The notes beneath the pieces are model-generated. The model saw only the letters and a program-made list of their open reading frames with translations, was not told the origin of the DNA and made no database searches. From assembly GCA_964020155.1 (NCBI GenBank), contig OZ026550.1:2797352-2861351 (forward strand): a DNA stretch of 64,000 nt. The letters are read 5' to 3'. Origin of the DNA: Chondrilla cf. caribensis (lineage: Eukaryota; Porifera; Demospongiae; Chondrillida; Chondrillidae). Numbering within the stretch: the first letter of the stretch is position 1; every line of letters starts with the position of its first letter. This document shows positions 1 through 13,000 of this stretch, one piece after another. The position numbers were made by a program, and so were the translations under genes.

Positions 1-1900
1 CAGTGAAGAGCAGTCCTGCCATTATCATCAACTGCAATTACACTACACCCTTCATCCAGTAGTGTCATAACAGCCTCGTGGTGTCCTTCATTTGCTGCTT
101 GGTGAAGAGGTGTACCATGTACTCCTGCAACAACATCCTTTTCAGCACCATTCTTGATCAATTCAACAACTGCTTCAGTTTGACCCCATGCTGCAGCATC
201 ATGAAGTGGAGTACGTCCACTATTATCTCTTATGTCAATGGGACAGTTTCGGCTCAAAAGTACCCTAATGATCTCCACATGTCCCTTTACAGCAGCCCAG
301 TGAAGAGTAGTCTCACCATTACCGAGAATTGCAACTGAACTACACCCTTCATCCAGTAGTGCTTTAACGGTCTTGAGGTGTCCATTAATTGCTGCTTGAT
401 GAAGAGGTGTACCATATGTCCCAACAATAGCATCCTTTTCAGCACCATTCTTGATCAATTCAACAACTGCTTCAGTTTGACCACATGCTGCAGCATAATG
501 AAGAGGAGTATGTCCACTCTTATCTCTTATGTCGATTGGACAGTTTCGGCTGAGAAGTACTCTGATAATCTCCACATGTTCCCTTCCAGCAGCCCAGTGA
601 AGAGCAGTCTCACCATTACTGAGAACTGCAAGTACATTACACCCTTCATCCAGTAGTGCTTTAACGGTCTTGAGGTGTCCATTTTTTGCAGCTTGGTGAA
701 GAGGTGTACCATATCTCCCTGCAACAACATCCTTTTCAGCACCATTCTTGATCAATTCAACAACTGTTTCAGTTTGACCACATGCTGCAGCATCATGAAG
801 TGCAGTATGTTCACTATTATCTCTTATGTCAATGGGACAGTTTCGGCTGAGAAGTACCCTGATGATACCAACATGTCCCCTTCCAGCAGCCCAGTGAAGA
901 GTAGTCTCACCATTACCGAGAATTGCAACTGAACTACACCCTTCATCCAGTAGTGCTTTAACGGTCTTGAGGTGTCCATTAATTGCTGCTTGATGAAGAG
1001 GTGTACCATATGTCCCAACAACAGCATCCTTTTCAGCACCATTCTTGATCAATTCAACAACTGCTTCAGTTTGGCCACATGCTGCAGCATAATGAAGTGC
1101 AGTAAGTCCACACCTATCTTTTATGTCAATGGAACAGTTTCGGCTGAGAAGTTCCCTAATGATTTCCACATGTCCCCTTTTAGCAGCACAGTGAAGAGCG
1201 GTCTTACCATTATTATCAACTGCAAGTACACTATATCCTTCATCCAGTAATGTTTTAGCAACCTTAAGGTGTCCTTTTTTGGCTGCTTGATGCAGAGGTG
1301 TACCATGTATTCCTGCAACAACATCATTTTCAGGACCATTCTTGATCAATTCAACAACTGCTTCAGTTTGACCCCATGCTGCAGCATAATGAAGTGCAGT
1401 AAGTCCACACCTATCTTTTATGTCAATGGAACAGTTTCGGCTGAGAAGTTCCCTAATGATCTCCACATGTCCTCTTTGAGCAGCCCAGTGAAGAGCAGTT
1501 TTACCATTATCATTAACTGCAAGTACACTATATCCTTCATCCAGTAATGTTTTAGCAACCTTAAGGTGTCCTTTTTTGGCTGCTTGGTGCAGAGGTGTAC
1601 CATGTATTCCTGCAACAACATCATTTTCAGGACCATTCTTGATCAATTCAAAAACTGCTTCAGTTTGACCCCATGCTGCAGCATAATGAAGAGGAGTATG
1701 TCCACTCTTATCTCTTATGTCGATTGGACAGTTTCGGCTGAGAAGTTCTCTGATGATATCCACATGTCCCCTTTGAGCAGCCCAGTGAAGAGCAGTCTTA
1801 CCATTATCGTCAACTGCAAGTACACTACACCCTTCATCCAGTAGTGCTTTAACAGCCTCAAGGTGTCCTTTTTTGGCCGCTTGGTGTAGAGGTGTACCAA
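1..1900. repeat. 297-bp higher-order repeat (three ankyrin repeats per unit)
   Basis: Nearly identical segments recur every 297 bases (for example starts near 78, 375, 672, 969, 1266 and 1563). Each equals three 33-residue ankyrin repeats in the minus-strand frame: GTPLHQAA type, TALHWAA type and TPLHYAAA type. About six copies are present and the array continues off the left edge. Confidence 0.85.
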
Positions 1901-3107
1901 ATACACGTGCATTGGAATCTTTACCACCGCCTCTTTTTATTGACAGAATTAACTCTTTTCTCCCATTATGTGCAGCATAGTGAAGTGGTGTACATCCATA
2001 CTGATCAATGCAGTTAACAAGACAGTGGTGCTCAATGAGGGCATCAACACAGTCTGAATGACCACTCTCAGCAGCAACATGAAGGGCATTCCTACCAAGG
2101 CTGTCCACAGAGTGTGTACTACAGTTATTCTCCAGTAGTAGCCGTACAGTGCTAACATGCCCTCTCAAGGTTGCCTGATGGAGTGCTGATCCAAAAACCA
2201 ATTCTTCACTGTCTTTACTGTCCCCAGTTCTGATCATCTTGAATAATGATCTCTTGAATGTTGTTACATGAACTGCATTCCTGTGGTAACTGTCCTCATC
2301 ATGGCATTTTTGGTCAATCATATCTAACAAGAGTGTGCTTCGGTGCCTCACACAAATCAGTAGAAAGGCATTCACTTCATCACTGCTAAAACTGTAGCCT
2401 TGATCAATAATGGCTAGCACAGTGTCCAGGTGTTCAGGTAGTCCATGGACCACTCCATCTAGAGGTGGACAATGTGTGTACTCTTCAATAATTGGTTTGT
2501 CTATGTCGGCCCCTCTCTTGATCAGTTCAACAGCTACTTCATCCCAACCAAACAATGCTGCTATATGGAGTGGAGTCTGTCCGTGACTGTTAGTACTATC
2601 CATTGGATACCCTTCTTCCAAAAGCTTACGAACGATCCCGACATGTCCTCCAGCTGCAGCATAATGAACACATTCACAGTTATATGCTCTACAATATGGC
2701 AATAACGACTGCATCCAATCATAATCTCCACTGAATGCTGTATAGCAAAGCTGTGCCTGGAGTAAGTGCTCTATTGAGGACACCCTGGAGTCTTCTGGAG
2801 GGAACTGCTTCAGTCTGGATGTTATCCTGTGACCACTGGCAACAGCTTCCTGAATATTTATCACACGGCGAGTGTATTCGTACTGACGGAACGATAGTGA
2901 CGCCAACCGACACTCACCTTGCTGAAGGAGCCATTTTACATCATCATCACTGGTGGGGTCGAACAAGATTGAATTATTATGATAAGAACGATCTGATAAA
3001 CCCAACTCGCAACTATCGTATTGTAACAATGCATGTGTGATCTCCTCATGACCAATCAGAAGTAAAGAGGAATCCCCGTGATATTCCAAGAGGTCATACC
3101 ACGACAT
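1..3107 (-). CDS. Ankyrin-repeat protein, N-terminal part (C-terminus lies off the left edge)
   Basis: Read on the minus strand from the ATG at 3107, the frame stays open for about 1035 codons to base 1 with no stop. An in-frame TGA two codons upstream supports this start (MSWYDLLEYHGD). Residues 1 to about 150 are a non-repetitive head. Ankyrin repeats begin near base 2660 (HYAAAGGHVGIVRKLLEEG, then GQTPLHIAALFGWDEVAVEL) and continue to the edge, roughly 22 repeats of 33 residues with the TPLHxAA and LL consensus. A degenerate stretch lies around 2250-2480. The last 1.9 kb is a three-repeat supermodule copied about six times. A GTGAGT-like site near 2915 could be a donor, but the frame continues through it. 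Ankyrin arrays are protein-binding scaffolds; no effector domain is visible, so the partner and role are unknown. Sure of the repeats, less sure that it is intron-free. Confidence 0.85.
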   Translation of the reverse strand, partial: MSWYDLLEYHGDSSLLLIGHEEITHALLQYDSCELGLSDRSYHNNSILFDPTSDDDVKWLLQQGECRLASLSFRQYEYTRRVINIQEAVASGHRITSRLKQFPPEDSRVSSIEHLLQAQLCYTAFSGDYDWMQSLLPYCRAYNCECVHYAAAGGHVGIVRKLLEEGYPMDSTNSHGQTPLHIAALFGWDEVAVELIKRGADIDKPIIEEYTHCPPLDGVVHGLPEHLDTVLAIIDQGYSFSSDEVNAFLLICVRHRSTLLLDMIDQKCHDEDSYHRNAVHVTTFKRSLFKMIRTGDSKDSEELVFGSALHQATLRGHVSTVRLLLENNCSTHSVDSLGRNALHVAAESGHSDCVDALIEHHCLVNCIDQYGCTPLHYAAHNGRKELILSIKRGGGKDSNARVFGTPLHQAAKKGHLEAVKALLDEGCSVLAVDDNGKTALHWAAQRGHVDIIRELLSRNCPIDIRDKSGHTPLHYAAAWGQTEAVFELIKNGPENDVVAGIHGTPLHQAAKKGHLKVAKTLLDEGYSVLAVNDNGKTALHWAAQRGHVEIIRELLSRNCSIDIKDRCGLTALHYAAAWGQTEAVVELIKNGPENDVVAGIHGTPLHQAAKKGHLKVAKTLLDEGYSVLAVDNNGKTALHCAAKRGHVEIIRELLSRNCSIDIKDRCGLTALHYAAACGQTEAVVELIKNGAEKDAVVGTYGTPLHQAAINGHLKTVKALLDEGCSSVAILGNGETTLHWAAGRGHVGIIRVLLSRNCPIDIRDNSEHTALHDAAACGQTETVVELIKNGAEKDVVAGRYGTPLHQAAKNGHLKTVKALLDEGCNVLAVLSNGETALHWAAGREHVEIIRVLLSRNCPIDIRDKSGHTPLHYAAACGQTEAVVELIKNGAEKDAIVGTYGTPLHQAAINGHLKTVKALLDEGCSSVAILGNGETTLHWAAVKGHVEIIRVLLSRNCPIDIRDNSGRTPLHDAAAWGQTEAVVELIKNGAEKDVVAGVHGTPLHQAANEGHHEAVMTLLDEGCSVIAVDDNGRTALH

Positions 3108-3214
3108 GATTCAGATAACAGGGATTCTGTAGGACGAAAGAAAATGAAAAGGCACTAAATTGTATTACCATCACAGCATACATGCTAGCATGTAATCTAG
3201 CGTCCACCCACTAG

Positions 3215-3670
3215 GGCCAGTGAGATGCTTATGGATAATGATAATACAAGTGAATTTGTTCCATAATAATATTATGGCTGATATTTCAAAAATGGTTTGT
3301 CAGATCAACCAGAGGGGATTATCAAATATCCACTGTAGGTCAATTGTGTACTATATGGTATACGTCCTGGAAAACTTGACATATCGTGACGTAATTACAG
3401 TGAAATCAGGATTATGTTATGATGACTCTACGATAGAATTACGATTGGCTATGATGAATTTAAGATTCTACTATGATCGAATTACAATCCTACTACGATT
3501 GAATTACGATTCTACTACTGTAACGATTGCCTACCATAGAAAATACAACTCGAATTATGATGGAGCTACAATGACAATTTATAATTCAGCACTGTTAAAT
3601 TCCACTGTATCTGCAAAGTGTGACATTTTGATTGGATCTACAGTGAGAGTAAGCTACGAGAAGCTAGACT
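3215..3670. repeat. Dispersed AT-rich TACGATT-type repeat
   Basis: The stretch is dominated by imperfect reiterations of CTACGATT and GAATTACGAT. Related sequence recurs at about 6285-6400, 15990-16290, 31540-31780 and 42240-42370, often beside a TTGACATATCGTAACCTAATTA-like segment. It is intergenic at some sites and intronic at others (units B, D and E), so it behaves as an interspersed repeat of unknown origin. An open frame of 150 codons across it has no protein-like composition. Confidence 0.5.
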
Positions 3671-3805
3671 AACAAACAATGAAATATGACTGCTAGAATG
3701 CTCATCGAAGATTCTCGTTTATTCCAAAATGGTGAGTAACAAGAATATGTCAGTACTTAGTTGTGATACTCTTGCTTAGTTATGATAACAATTACTATTC
3801 GACAG

Positions 3806-4213
3806 GAAGTGCCAAGTCCCATTGTCTTGTTTATTGGCTGGAAGAGGAGTCAGTCTCGAAGTTTCAATAAAGTGCGTGTACACGAGAAGAAAGCTTGTGA
3901 GTCACATACTGAAAAACAAGAGCCATTGAAAGACAAAACCAACCTCTGTGTACAAAGTGATGAGACTGCTGGAGCCATGAGACCTCCAAATAAAAGAAGA
4001 AAGAGCATTCTAATACAACCACAAATACGTATTTCCAGGCTTGCTGCAAAACTGGTAAAGGAAGCATTTTTCGGAAAAGGTATTTTAGCCCAAAGCACCC
4101 TGTTAGGGTTCCAAAATCTTAAGCCACTTGATCCTACAGGATTGGCAATCATTAAAGCCACCATCAAGAATTTGTGTGTGTGGAGCAATCCAGTTGAGTT
4201 TGAATCAATTTAG
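3806..4213 (+). CDS. BEN-domain-like exon or gene fragment
   Basis: An acceptor-like TATTCGACAG precedes an open frame ending at TAG 4211-4213. The first half is basic and hydrophilic (RPPNKRRKS). The second half reads RISRLAAKLVKEAFFGKGIL, followed by a LDPTGLAIIKATI segment. That pattern (hydrophobic helix, V..AFF..G, STLLG, then LDP..L..IK) resembles the BEN domain of chromatin and transcription regulators, assigned here from memory of the consensus only. No upstream partner exon was found within the preceding 700 bases, so it could be the last exon of a gene whose start I cannot see, or a stranded fragment. Confidence 0.35.
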   Translation, partial: EVPSPIVLFIGWKRSQSRSFNKVRVHEKKACESHTEKQEPLKDKTNLCVQSDETAGAMRPPNKRRKSILIQPQIRISRLAAKLVKEAFFGKGILAQSTLLGFQNLKPLDPTGLAIIKATIKNLCVWSNPVEFESI

Positions 4214-4562
4214 AAGAATTGCATGCTGTTGGTCAGGCCTGCAAGCATGCCCGCAAACACTAGCCATCTGTAATGTATCATTTAAACTTGCATCACTTAT
4301 TTTTCCAATCTTATACTTTATCAGGATAGTTACTTTTTCAATACATTATGAGAATGGACTATACGTACGTACGTACTTAGACATTCTCTGATATCAAGTA
4401 TAGTGCACCACTGCATATGTTGTATTAATTGTTATTGGTTTTATTATAGGAAATTTATTATTATGAAGCAAAGGAATGAAGTGAATAATACAAATTCAAA
4501 ATGAAAGTGATGGTACAATAAACATACATACATGATACAACAAATAATGCATAAAATAAATG

Positions 4563-4563
<1 letters not shown>

Positions 4564-4594
<31 letters not shown>
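4564..4594. repeat. (TAA)n microsatellite
   Basis: About ten AAT/TAA units in an AT-rich intergenic stretch. Confidence 0.8.
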
Positions 4595-4596
<2 letters not shown>

Positions 4597-4654
4597 ATAA
4601 TAACTAAAATACAAGCACACACCATTCAACCATATAATATTAGTGGTGATGATC

Positions 4655-5064
4655 AAGCTGTCCAAAGGAATGGTCAGCTGTGTAGTGGGTGCCATGGAGG
4701 GCTCTGATGGTGGAGTGGACGAGTGCAAAAGAGAGGCAGCACCTTATCCACTGCATAGTGCTGGCATATTGATCTCTTCCCTTTTCAGCAATTTTATCAG
4801 CATGCAAGCCTTTTGTAGAAGGTTGTGCATTCGGGAGCCATCCCACCTGTTGTTGAGAATACCAGTGGTGAAAAAGCACCATGCTCCACTTCGCGAATCC
4901 TGGCATCATACTCACGTTTCTTGTTGCCTTCATGCATCCTATAAAGGGTGCACTGGATAGATCCTTATCGCAGTAAGAGAGGGCAGAGGGGTGAAAAACC
5001 CTAATGTCAAAAATGCATCCTGGTCTGAAATCCAGAATCCACTTGACTTTACATCTACACGTGC
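4655..5064 (-). pseudogene. Retroelement-derived coding remnant, frameshifted
   Basis: On the minus strand, three frames joined by frameshifts give a coherent string: ARVDVKSSGFWISDQDAF, then FDIRVFHPSALSYCDKDLSS, then RMHEGNKK and a VFSTTGGMAPECTTFYKRLA segment, then DKIAEKGRDQYASTMQWIRC and LSFALVHSTIRALHG. The FDxRVFHP, FSTTGGM and W(I/L)RCxLSFALxxS motifs are ones I associate with repeated retroelement proteins of cnidarian and sponge genomes, downstream of reverse transcriptase. At least three single-base frameshifts (runs at about 5019, 4948 and 4797) show that it is dead. No reverse transcriptase core is visible next to it. Confidence 0.6.
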
Positions 5065-5069
5065 TTCAT

Positions 5070-7740
5070 GATCGCGGTTGGCTGTTCTGTGTTAGTGTAC
5101 TGTTATTGCTCCAAATTTGACGTTTAGAAAATATTGTTGATAGTTATGCAAAACAACATTTAGAGAGTTGAGCACTCAGTATTATTTACAATTATTGTGA
5201 TATTGATGCTGATACTGCACCGATGATGTTTTGATAGTAAAAAATGATGCTACATCACAATACATGCAGTGTTCTCAATAGCCAGTAGCATCACCCTCAT
5301 TTTCAATAACTGCTGGAATTACTTTATCCAAGGATCAAATGTATTTTTCACATATGGCTACCGTAACAGTATTCCAGAATAGTGTAATACCTTGTATCAA
5401 CTCTTCCTTTCTCTTTGGCTTCACCACTCTTCTTATATTATTCTTTATAAGCTCTGTACAGACTCACTCGGTATCCAACCAAATGCAGACTGGAGGGAAG
5501 CTCAGTTAAAACCAACCTTACCAACACATTAGAAGCCTTTTGAAATATCATGTGTGAGACCTTTCAAAGCGAGCCTACTCTGGCTGTAAACAACCCTTAC
5601 TATCAGTGGTCTTGTCACTAGACCGTGCCAGGGTCAACTGTTGGTGGTGAAGATTACAAGGAATATCTAGGAAACAGTGAAGAGTGTACACCTTTTCATA
5701 ATCTGCCTATACCTAGACCACACTTACACATCCTGCTCTTTGTTTTCATCGATGTCATCACAGTGGTATATATGCACGGTGTATGAATAACTATCATATT
5801 ATGCAATCGTGCAAATGTGTGTGTGCGTACACGTGTGTGTGGGTATCAGTGCACGTGTATATGTGCACGTAGGCTCATGTGTGCGCATGTGTGTGTGTTT
5901 TGCACGTTTGTGTGCATGCATGAATGTGTATGCATTTGCGTATTCAAGTGTTTGTATGTGTATATGTGTACATATTATTACATAGAGCTAAATGGCTTTA
6001 CTAAAGGTTTCACTTGATTGATTTAACAGGCAATCATAATAAGGATCTAATATTCAATTAGCGTGTGTATTGTCAGGCATGAGTGTGCACAGACACCATA
6101 TAAACATGTATGAAGCAGTACAAGCTTACACTCACAACACTATTAGCATGCAACTGCAAAAAGTTCAAATGAAGGCAAGAATAACTGCGAGTTTCAAGTG
6201 TATACATTTGCATGTGCATCTGTTTTTTGGCATTTTTGTGTGGTTACTTGTGTGTGTGTGCGCGTGTGCGTGTGTATTTACAAACAGGGATTCAATTATG
6301 ATCGAATTACAAACAAAGTACGATTGAAATATGATTTACTACGATCAAGTCCATATTACATTACATTAGGTTACGATGTGTCAAGTTTTGTATGATGTGT
6401 ACCGTACATTATAAGCACCAAATAATAAATTACAACATTCAAATTACGAATTACAACATACATTATGTAAAACTACATTGGGACTGACTGACAGTCACTC
6501 AATCTGGTAAGCATCAACTTACTTTGTTTCTGTATCTGTCACGATGCCAGGGTCCCGGTACGAGGAGAATGCAAGTGTGGACCTTTCAGTGAATACAGGA
6601 GAAAGCACCAACGACTAGTTGGACTCAGTATACGGACAGAGCCACTCAGTGTTCAATCAGGAGGATGTACTGGTCAAGAGTATTGCTGTTACTAATGCTA
6701 GTACTGTAACAGTATCTTCACCGGCACTGACTAATATATGTTTGTCAAACAAACACATTAAAATAAGAAATGAATCACCCACTTCTGAATCAGTGAGATT
6801 TGGAATTGAGCACTGCAATTGTATAAAAGAAATACAAGCATAATACATTGTCCAGAGGAAAAGTACATACAGCTAGACGGAAATTACACACATGAACTTA
6901 ATGCATTAAATACTACTGTAACAAAGAGTTAAAGTCCATTTCCCAACCATGCAGAGAATAATACATACATTCACTTACTGTGTTTTTAGATTAGTCACAG
7001 AACTAGGGCCTCGGGACCCAGGAATGAACAGTCTGTGGTTCTGAGCTCTTGAAAAGTACAAAATTAATGCTAGTTCAACGGATGGACTTCACTCAATCCA
7101 GTTGGAATATGGGTTGAATGATTGTCGAAACTGATGCTCTTGTAGTTGTAGGGGTAACCTCGAATAAGAATAGTCAATTCTGGTCAATATAGCACAATAC
7201 CGAGACAGCAGTGACTATAGACTATCTCGTCACAAAACGGACACCTATTGCAACGGCTCAGTGTGCGTCAATCATATATCAACAGTTCGTTCTGCCGTTG
7301 ACTCGAAGAAACCGATAACTGTGTGGAATATGCTCGTCCAGTGGTTGGATTAGTAGGAATCAATCCCGCGATCCTGGGAACTTGCTGATAGATCGCTCTA
7401 AAGCTGTTGAAATGTGTTCAGTAGATCTTGAAATCGAACTGCTACAAAGAGTTGTGGAGGTCCGGCACAGAGCGGACACCTATCGCAACGGCTTTCGTGA
7501 TCACCACAAGTATACGCGAGTAATTGGGATCGAACGGTATAACTATAAGATTCTGAATCCAATCCAATTCAATCCAATTGTAATTTAGATTCAAAATTAA
7601 TTAAAATAATAACAAAATTGCATCATCAGATGTTCAGGAATGTGGACAGAAAAGGCAGGTTCCAGTTTGCTAAGCAAACAATGCTGTACAATACAGTAGG
7701 GAGTGGGGGGTATTGAGAATTCCGACCCGTGACCATACGC
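5070..7740. other. Gene-poor spacer left of unit A
   Basis: I find no convincing gene here. About 5815-5965 is a degenerate TGTGTGCGTG/ACACGTGT tract, 6240-6275 another TG tract, and 6285-6400 a copy of the TACGATT repeat. Open frames at 6619-6843 and 7382-7588 have no recognisable motif. The phrase GGACACCTAT(T/C)GCAACGGC occurs twice, near 7229 and 7476, suggesting a local duplication. No kinase or CARD-like head for unit A is visible. Confidence 0.5.
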
Positions 7741-7743
7741 CAG

Positions 7744-9913
<2,170 letters not shown>

Positions 9914-10127
9914 CTCTCAATGCTGTATTTTTGTTGACGTGAATGTGTTATTTGTACGTGTTTTGAATGAAAATGTTTAATAATGATGATTTGATTCATG
10001 TCATATAAGTCCACCTCTATGGTCACAGATGTCTATAGTATTATTGTGGCCACTTTTCTTCATCACGTGTTAATGCCTTGATTTGATCCCTTGGAATGCA
10101 TCCTCTGTCCTAGTCCCAAAGAACAGA

Positions 10128-10169
10128 CCTTATAAGGTAAACATGGGCGTTTATTGTTTGATGACGTCA
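10128..10169 (+). promoter_or_regulatory. CArG box plus CRE promoter module, copy after unit A
   Basis: CCTTATAAGG (10128-10137) is a perfect CC(A/T)6GG SRF-type CArG box. TGACGTCA (10162-10169) is a perfect palindromic CRE for CREB/ATF bZIP factors. The same pair at the same spacing recurs in the blocks after B and D, and in altered form after E and F. A short GT-donor-bounded exon follows, so this looks like a promoter, although no intact gene follows in this block. Confidence 0.6.
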
Positions 10170-12659
10170 TTGAGGTGCGTGTTTAGTGCTTCGAAGTTTG
10201 TCAAGAACTAGCTATAGAGTCTTCCATTTTTCTCATTAACTCGAACCGTATATTGTAAAGAAACGTATGACCTGTATTATATAGAGAAGGACAATTGTGT
10301 CAAGAGGTAAGTCATCATGGTATAACATATGTACACTGTGTGGTGGAGTGTACTTGCCTATCAGTAGTATCCCTCTACCATGCAACTAGTACGTGTACAT
10401 CTAGTTGCACCGCCACAATTCCCATCAGCATACCGACCTATATCTATATTGAATGAACTGCCCCATCAGCTGACCTCTTGTCTACTTGCCTATCGATATC
10501 ACATCGACACAACCACTCAGTCTCTTTTAATCCTAGACTAGTACATGTAGCTATAGTAAGACCATAGTATTATCTATGGTAAGACGGTGTAATTTGTTCG
10601 ACTGTATTCCTCACCCAAGTGATAGCCATGTTGAAGGAAGTGAGGTCTAAAGGGCACGTGTGAAACAGTCCACCTGTAAAGTTGCAGCCAGTCATGCAGT
10701 AGAATTATCTGTAGTCTATCTCCTGTTGGTCTCATTATACTGTCCATGCATTCTTCAACCATCCCCCATCAAATAGAGGAGGTGACTGTATACCACAGCT
10801 AGTAGTGTATCGAGTCTGATATTGATTTGATCCTGTGCCATTGAGTGTAGTGTATTGTTAAGAAGGTATATTCCAGCCCGGTGGTGGAAGTGGTGTGGTG
10901 GGACAGTCCACTCATGAATATTGGTGATATTGTAGATATTTTGATGCTTCAGTAACCGTGATGGTGCATATGATCTGCCCACACATTGTTGTGACCATGT
11001 GTGTTATTGTTCCATTTTTGTCGGAAGTCTTCTCTTTTAAGGACATATATCCATCCTGTTTTCAGTTCACCTTCTTTCTCTGACAACCTTGCTTACTCTA
11101 CTCCTTCTCCTCTTTTTCCTCAGTGATAACTGGTCCTCCATAGCATAGTGTGAACTGGTTGATTGTGGAGTTTGTGTGTAGTCCATACATAGATACCTAG
11201 CCCAAGTCATCTATTCCTACCCTGTCTAGTACCCACCTCACTGTACATTAGCTTCATATGGTGTCTGCACTGTTTGTTAGGACAGTTCCTGGAAAGTATC
11301 ATTCACTGAACACTCCAGTGGAGATCGGGTCAGGTCATCTGTGATAACTCCTGACAAAGTGGTTGGTAGACTCTGAGGATGAGGAGAGTCCCCACACTTG
11401 TGACTACACTTGCCAATATCGAGAGGTCAGTTGTTGGAGGAGAGATGTCTGAGAAGACAGTGGAAGAGGTCTCAGTGTAGCACCAACCCAGAGGCAGTGA
11501 TTGGTGTGAGTGAGAGTGTGTGTAAGTGACAGGGACCAGCAGACATTGATAAGCTCTGTGTCTGATGTGGTCTATATTCCATGTCCTGTACTGTATCCTG
11601 TATACTTGTCTGTGAAGTGTGTGTACGTCCAGTTCAACCTGGGTATGAAGGTTGGTGTTGTGACCAGATCTATAATATGCTGTGAAGGTAGGATGATATC
11701 TGAAAATAGACAACTAACACTCCTAGAGGTCATGGGCAGTTGGGACTAACCTGATGTAATGTCAATACTGTGAGTGGTTGTATGTGTGGGAATATTTATA
11801 TGTGGAATAATGGGAGGCTTTGGTGTGTGTATTTATACGCCTGTATGTAGTGAACCTTGTCTGTCAATAATCGAATGTATCAATTATCAGACACTCAGAT
11901 CTCAAAAAGTATTAAGCTATTGACTTCAAATAAAGAGCATCAAATTATTAGTTGATAGATAAGGAAGCCATACGTACTATAAAGTTTGTACTTTTGCCTA
12001 TCTTCCCAATATTCACACAATTTGTGTCCGGTAAAATTGATTTTGATTGAAAGACAATTCACCAATAATCTTACACGTGAAGACAAGTTTTTATGGTTCA
12101 TCCTGATAACAGGAGTCTTTGTCTGTCAGTTTGGGTCAGGACATCTCAGTTCGTCATTAAGAACAGAATGTATAATGTAGGAAACAATGGTTTTATTGTG
12201 TTTTCCTGCCAAAAGTGTAATAACACGTGTAGCAAGCAATCTCCCAAAGTTGCATAATCTCCAGTTCTGTTTCAACATCATCTTATTTGTCTATTTCTGA
12301 GTTGTTTGGGAGTGCCATAGGATTGCCTATGTCCACTATGAATATAATTATATCCTCAAAGTGTGTATTCTTGCAACCACAAATGGCAGGCTTACCTGTT
12401 TTGATATAATAATAAATATACCTACCATATACAGTACAACTAAAAACATAGTACCCTGTATGAAAACTGTTCATAGACATATTTTGTCTGATTGGTATTG
12501 TATGGTGTAAATTTAATTTACGGTGTTTGTTAGTTATGAATTGATAATAGAAGTTGTGGTAACTGGTACCTGTCACTTACCAGTTGTACAGTTGATGGAT
12601 ACAAGGTGAACTAGTCTGCATGGCCCACACATGTTCATGTAGGTAATATTCCCAGTTCT

Positions 12660-12832
12660 TCACCTACCCTCCTCACTACATCCCATTCTGTACGTCCACT
12701 AGATCTGTGATCTCCTCTGAAGGATGATCTGGAGTGTCCCTCTCAAACTCCACTTTCTCCATCTCCACCAGTGGACTGGTGACCAACGTCTGCTCTGATG
12801 GTAAGTTACCTATTGTTGGTATTGTCTATGCC
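12660..12832 (-). pseudogene. Conserved minus-strand exon-like segment, acidic, unknown family
   Basis: After an acceptor-like GGCATAG the minus strand reads IPTIGNLPSEQTLVTSPLVE, then MEKVEFERDTPDHPSEEITD and LVDVQNGM-stop. The copy after unit C (about 28435-28600) reads IPTTGTLPSEQTLV with PPEEITD and runs on to WRGG-stop. Differences are mostly single substitutions and the acidic frame is open in both, so it may have been a real exon, perhaps of a cytoplasmic tail. No downstream exon was identified and the copy here has an earlier TAG. Family not recognised. Confidence 0.35.
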
Positions 12833-13000
12833 TCTCCAGTTCTAGAGTGAACCTGTTGAGTTCATTGTTCATGTGAAGTCTACTTTATATTATACAGGTA
12901 CATACCTCACTGGATGAGTATACCAGTAACTGTGCTCATGTGTGTGCTGTTTGCAGCTACTACATATCTTAAGACATTATACTTATGTTGTGTTTTGAAG

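Larger units (their letters stand above)
9914..12900. other. Spacer block after unit A (paralogous to blocks after B, C, D, E and F)
   Basis: This holds the CArG/CRE module (10128-10169), a putative noncoding first exon ending CAAGAG|GTAAGT near 10306, then about 2.6 kb that aligns with blocks after the other units. 11280-11940 is almost identical to 19260-19930 and 56940-57600. Minus-strand open frames at 10574-10762, 10755-10982 and 11330-11713 recur in the copies but hold no motif I recognise. 12000-12300 matches 20000-20360, 27850-28080 and 57660-58030. I treat the block as duplicated spacer with decayed exon pieces. Confidence 0.5.

Noticed and set aside
78..1927. Series of 60-90 codon open frames on both strands spaced 297 bases apart
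   Set aside because: They are other-frame shadows of the minus-strand ankyrin frame, which itself has no stop inside the window.
6619..6843. 74-codon plus-strand frame and its minus-strand partner
   Set aside because: No motif, no splice context and no paralogue in the window; likely chance.
11330..11749. Overlapping frames on both strands recurring after A, B and F
   Set aside because: The blocks are about 97 percent identical, so open frames are shared by descent. I see no domain and cannot tell which strand, if any, was coding; not called as a gene.
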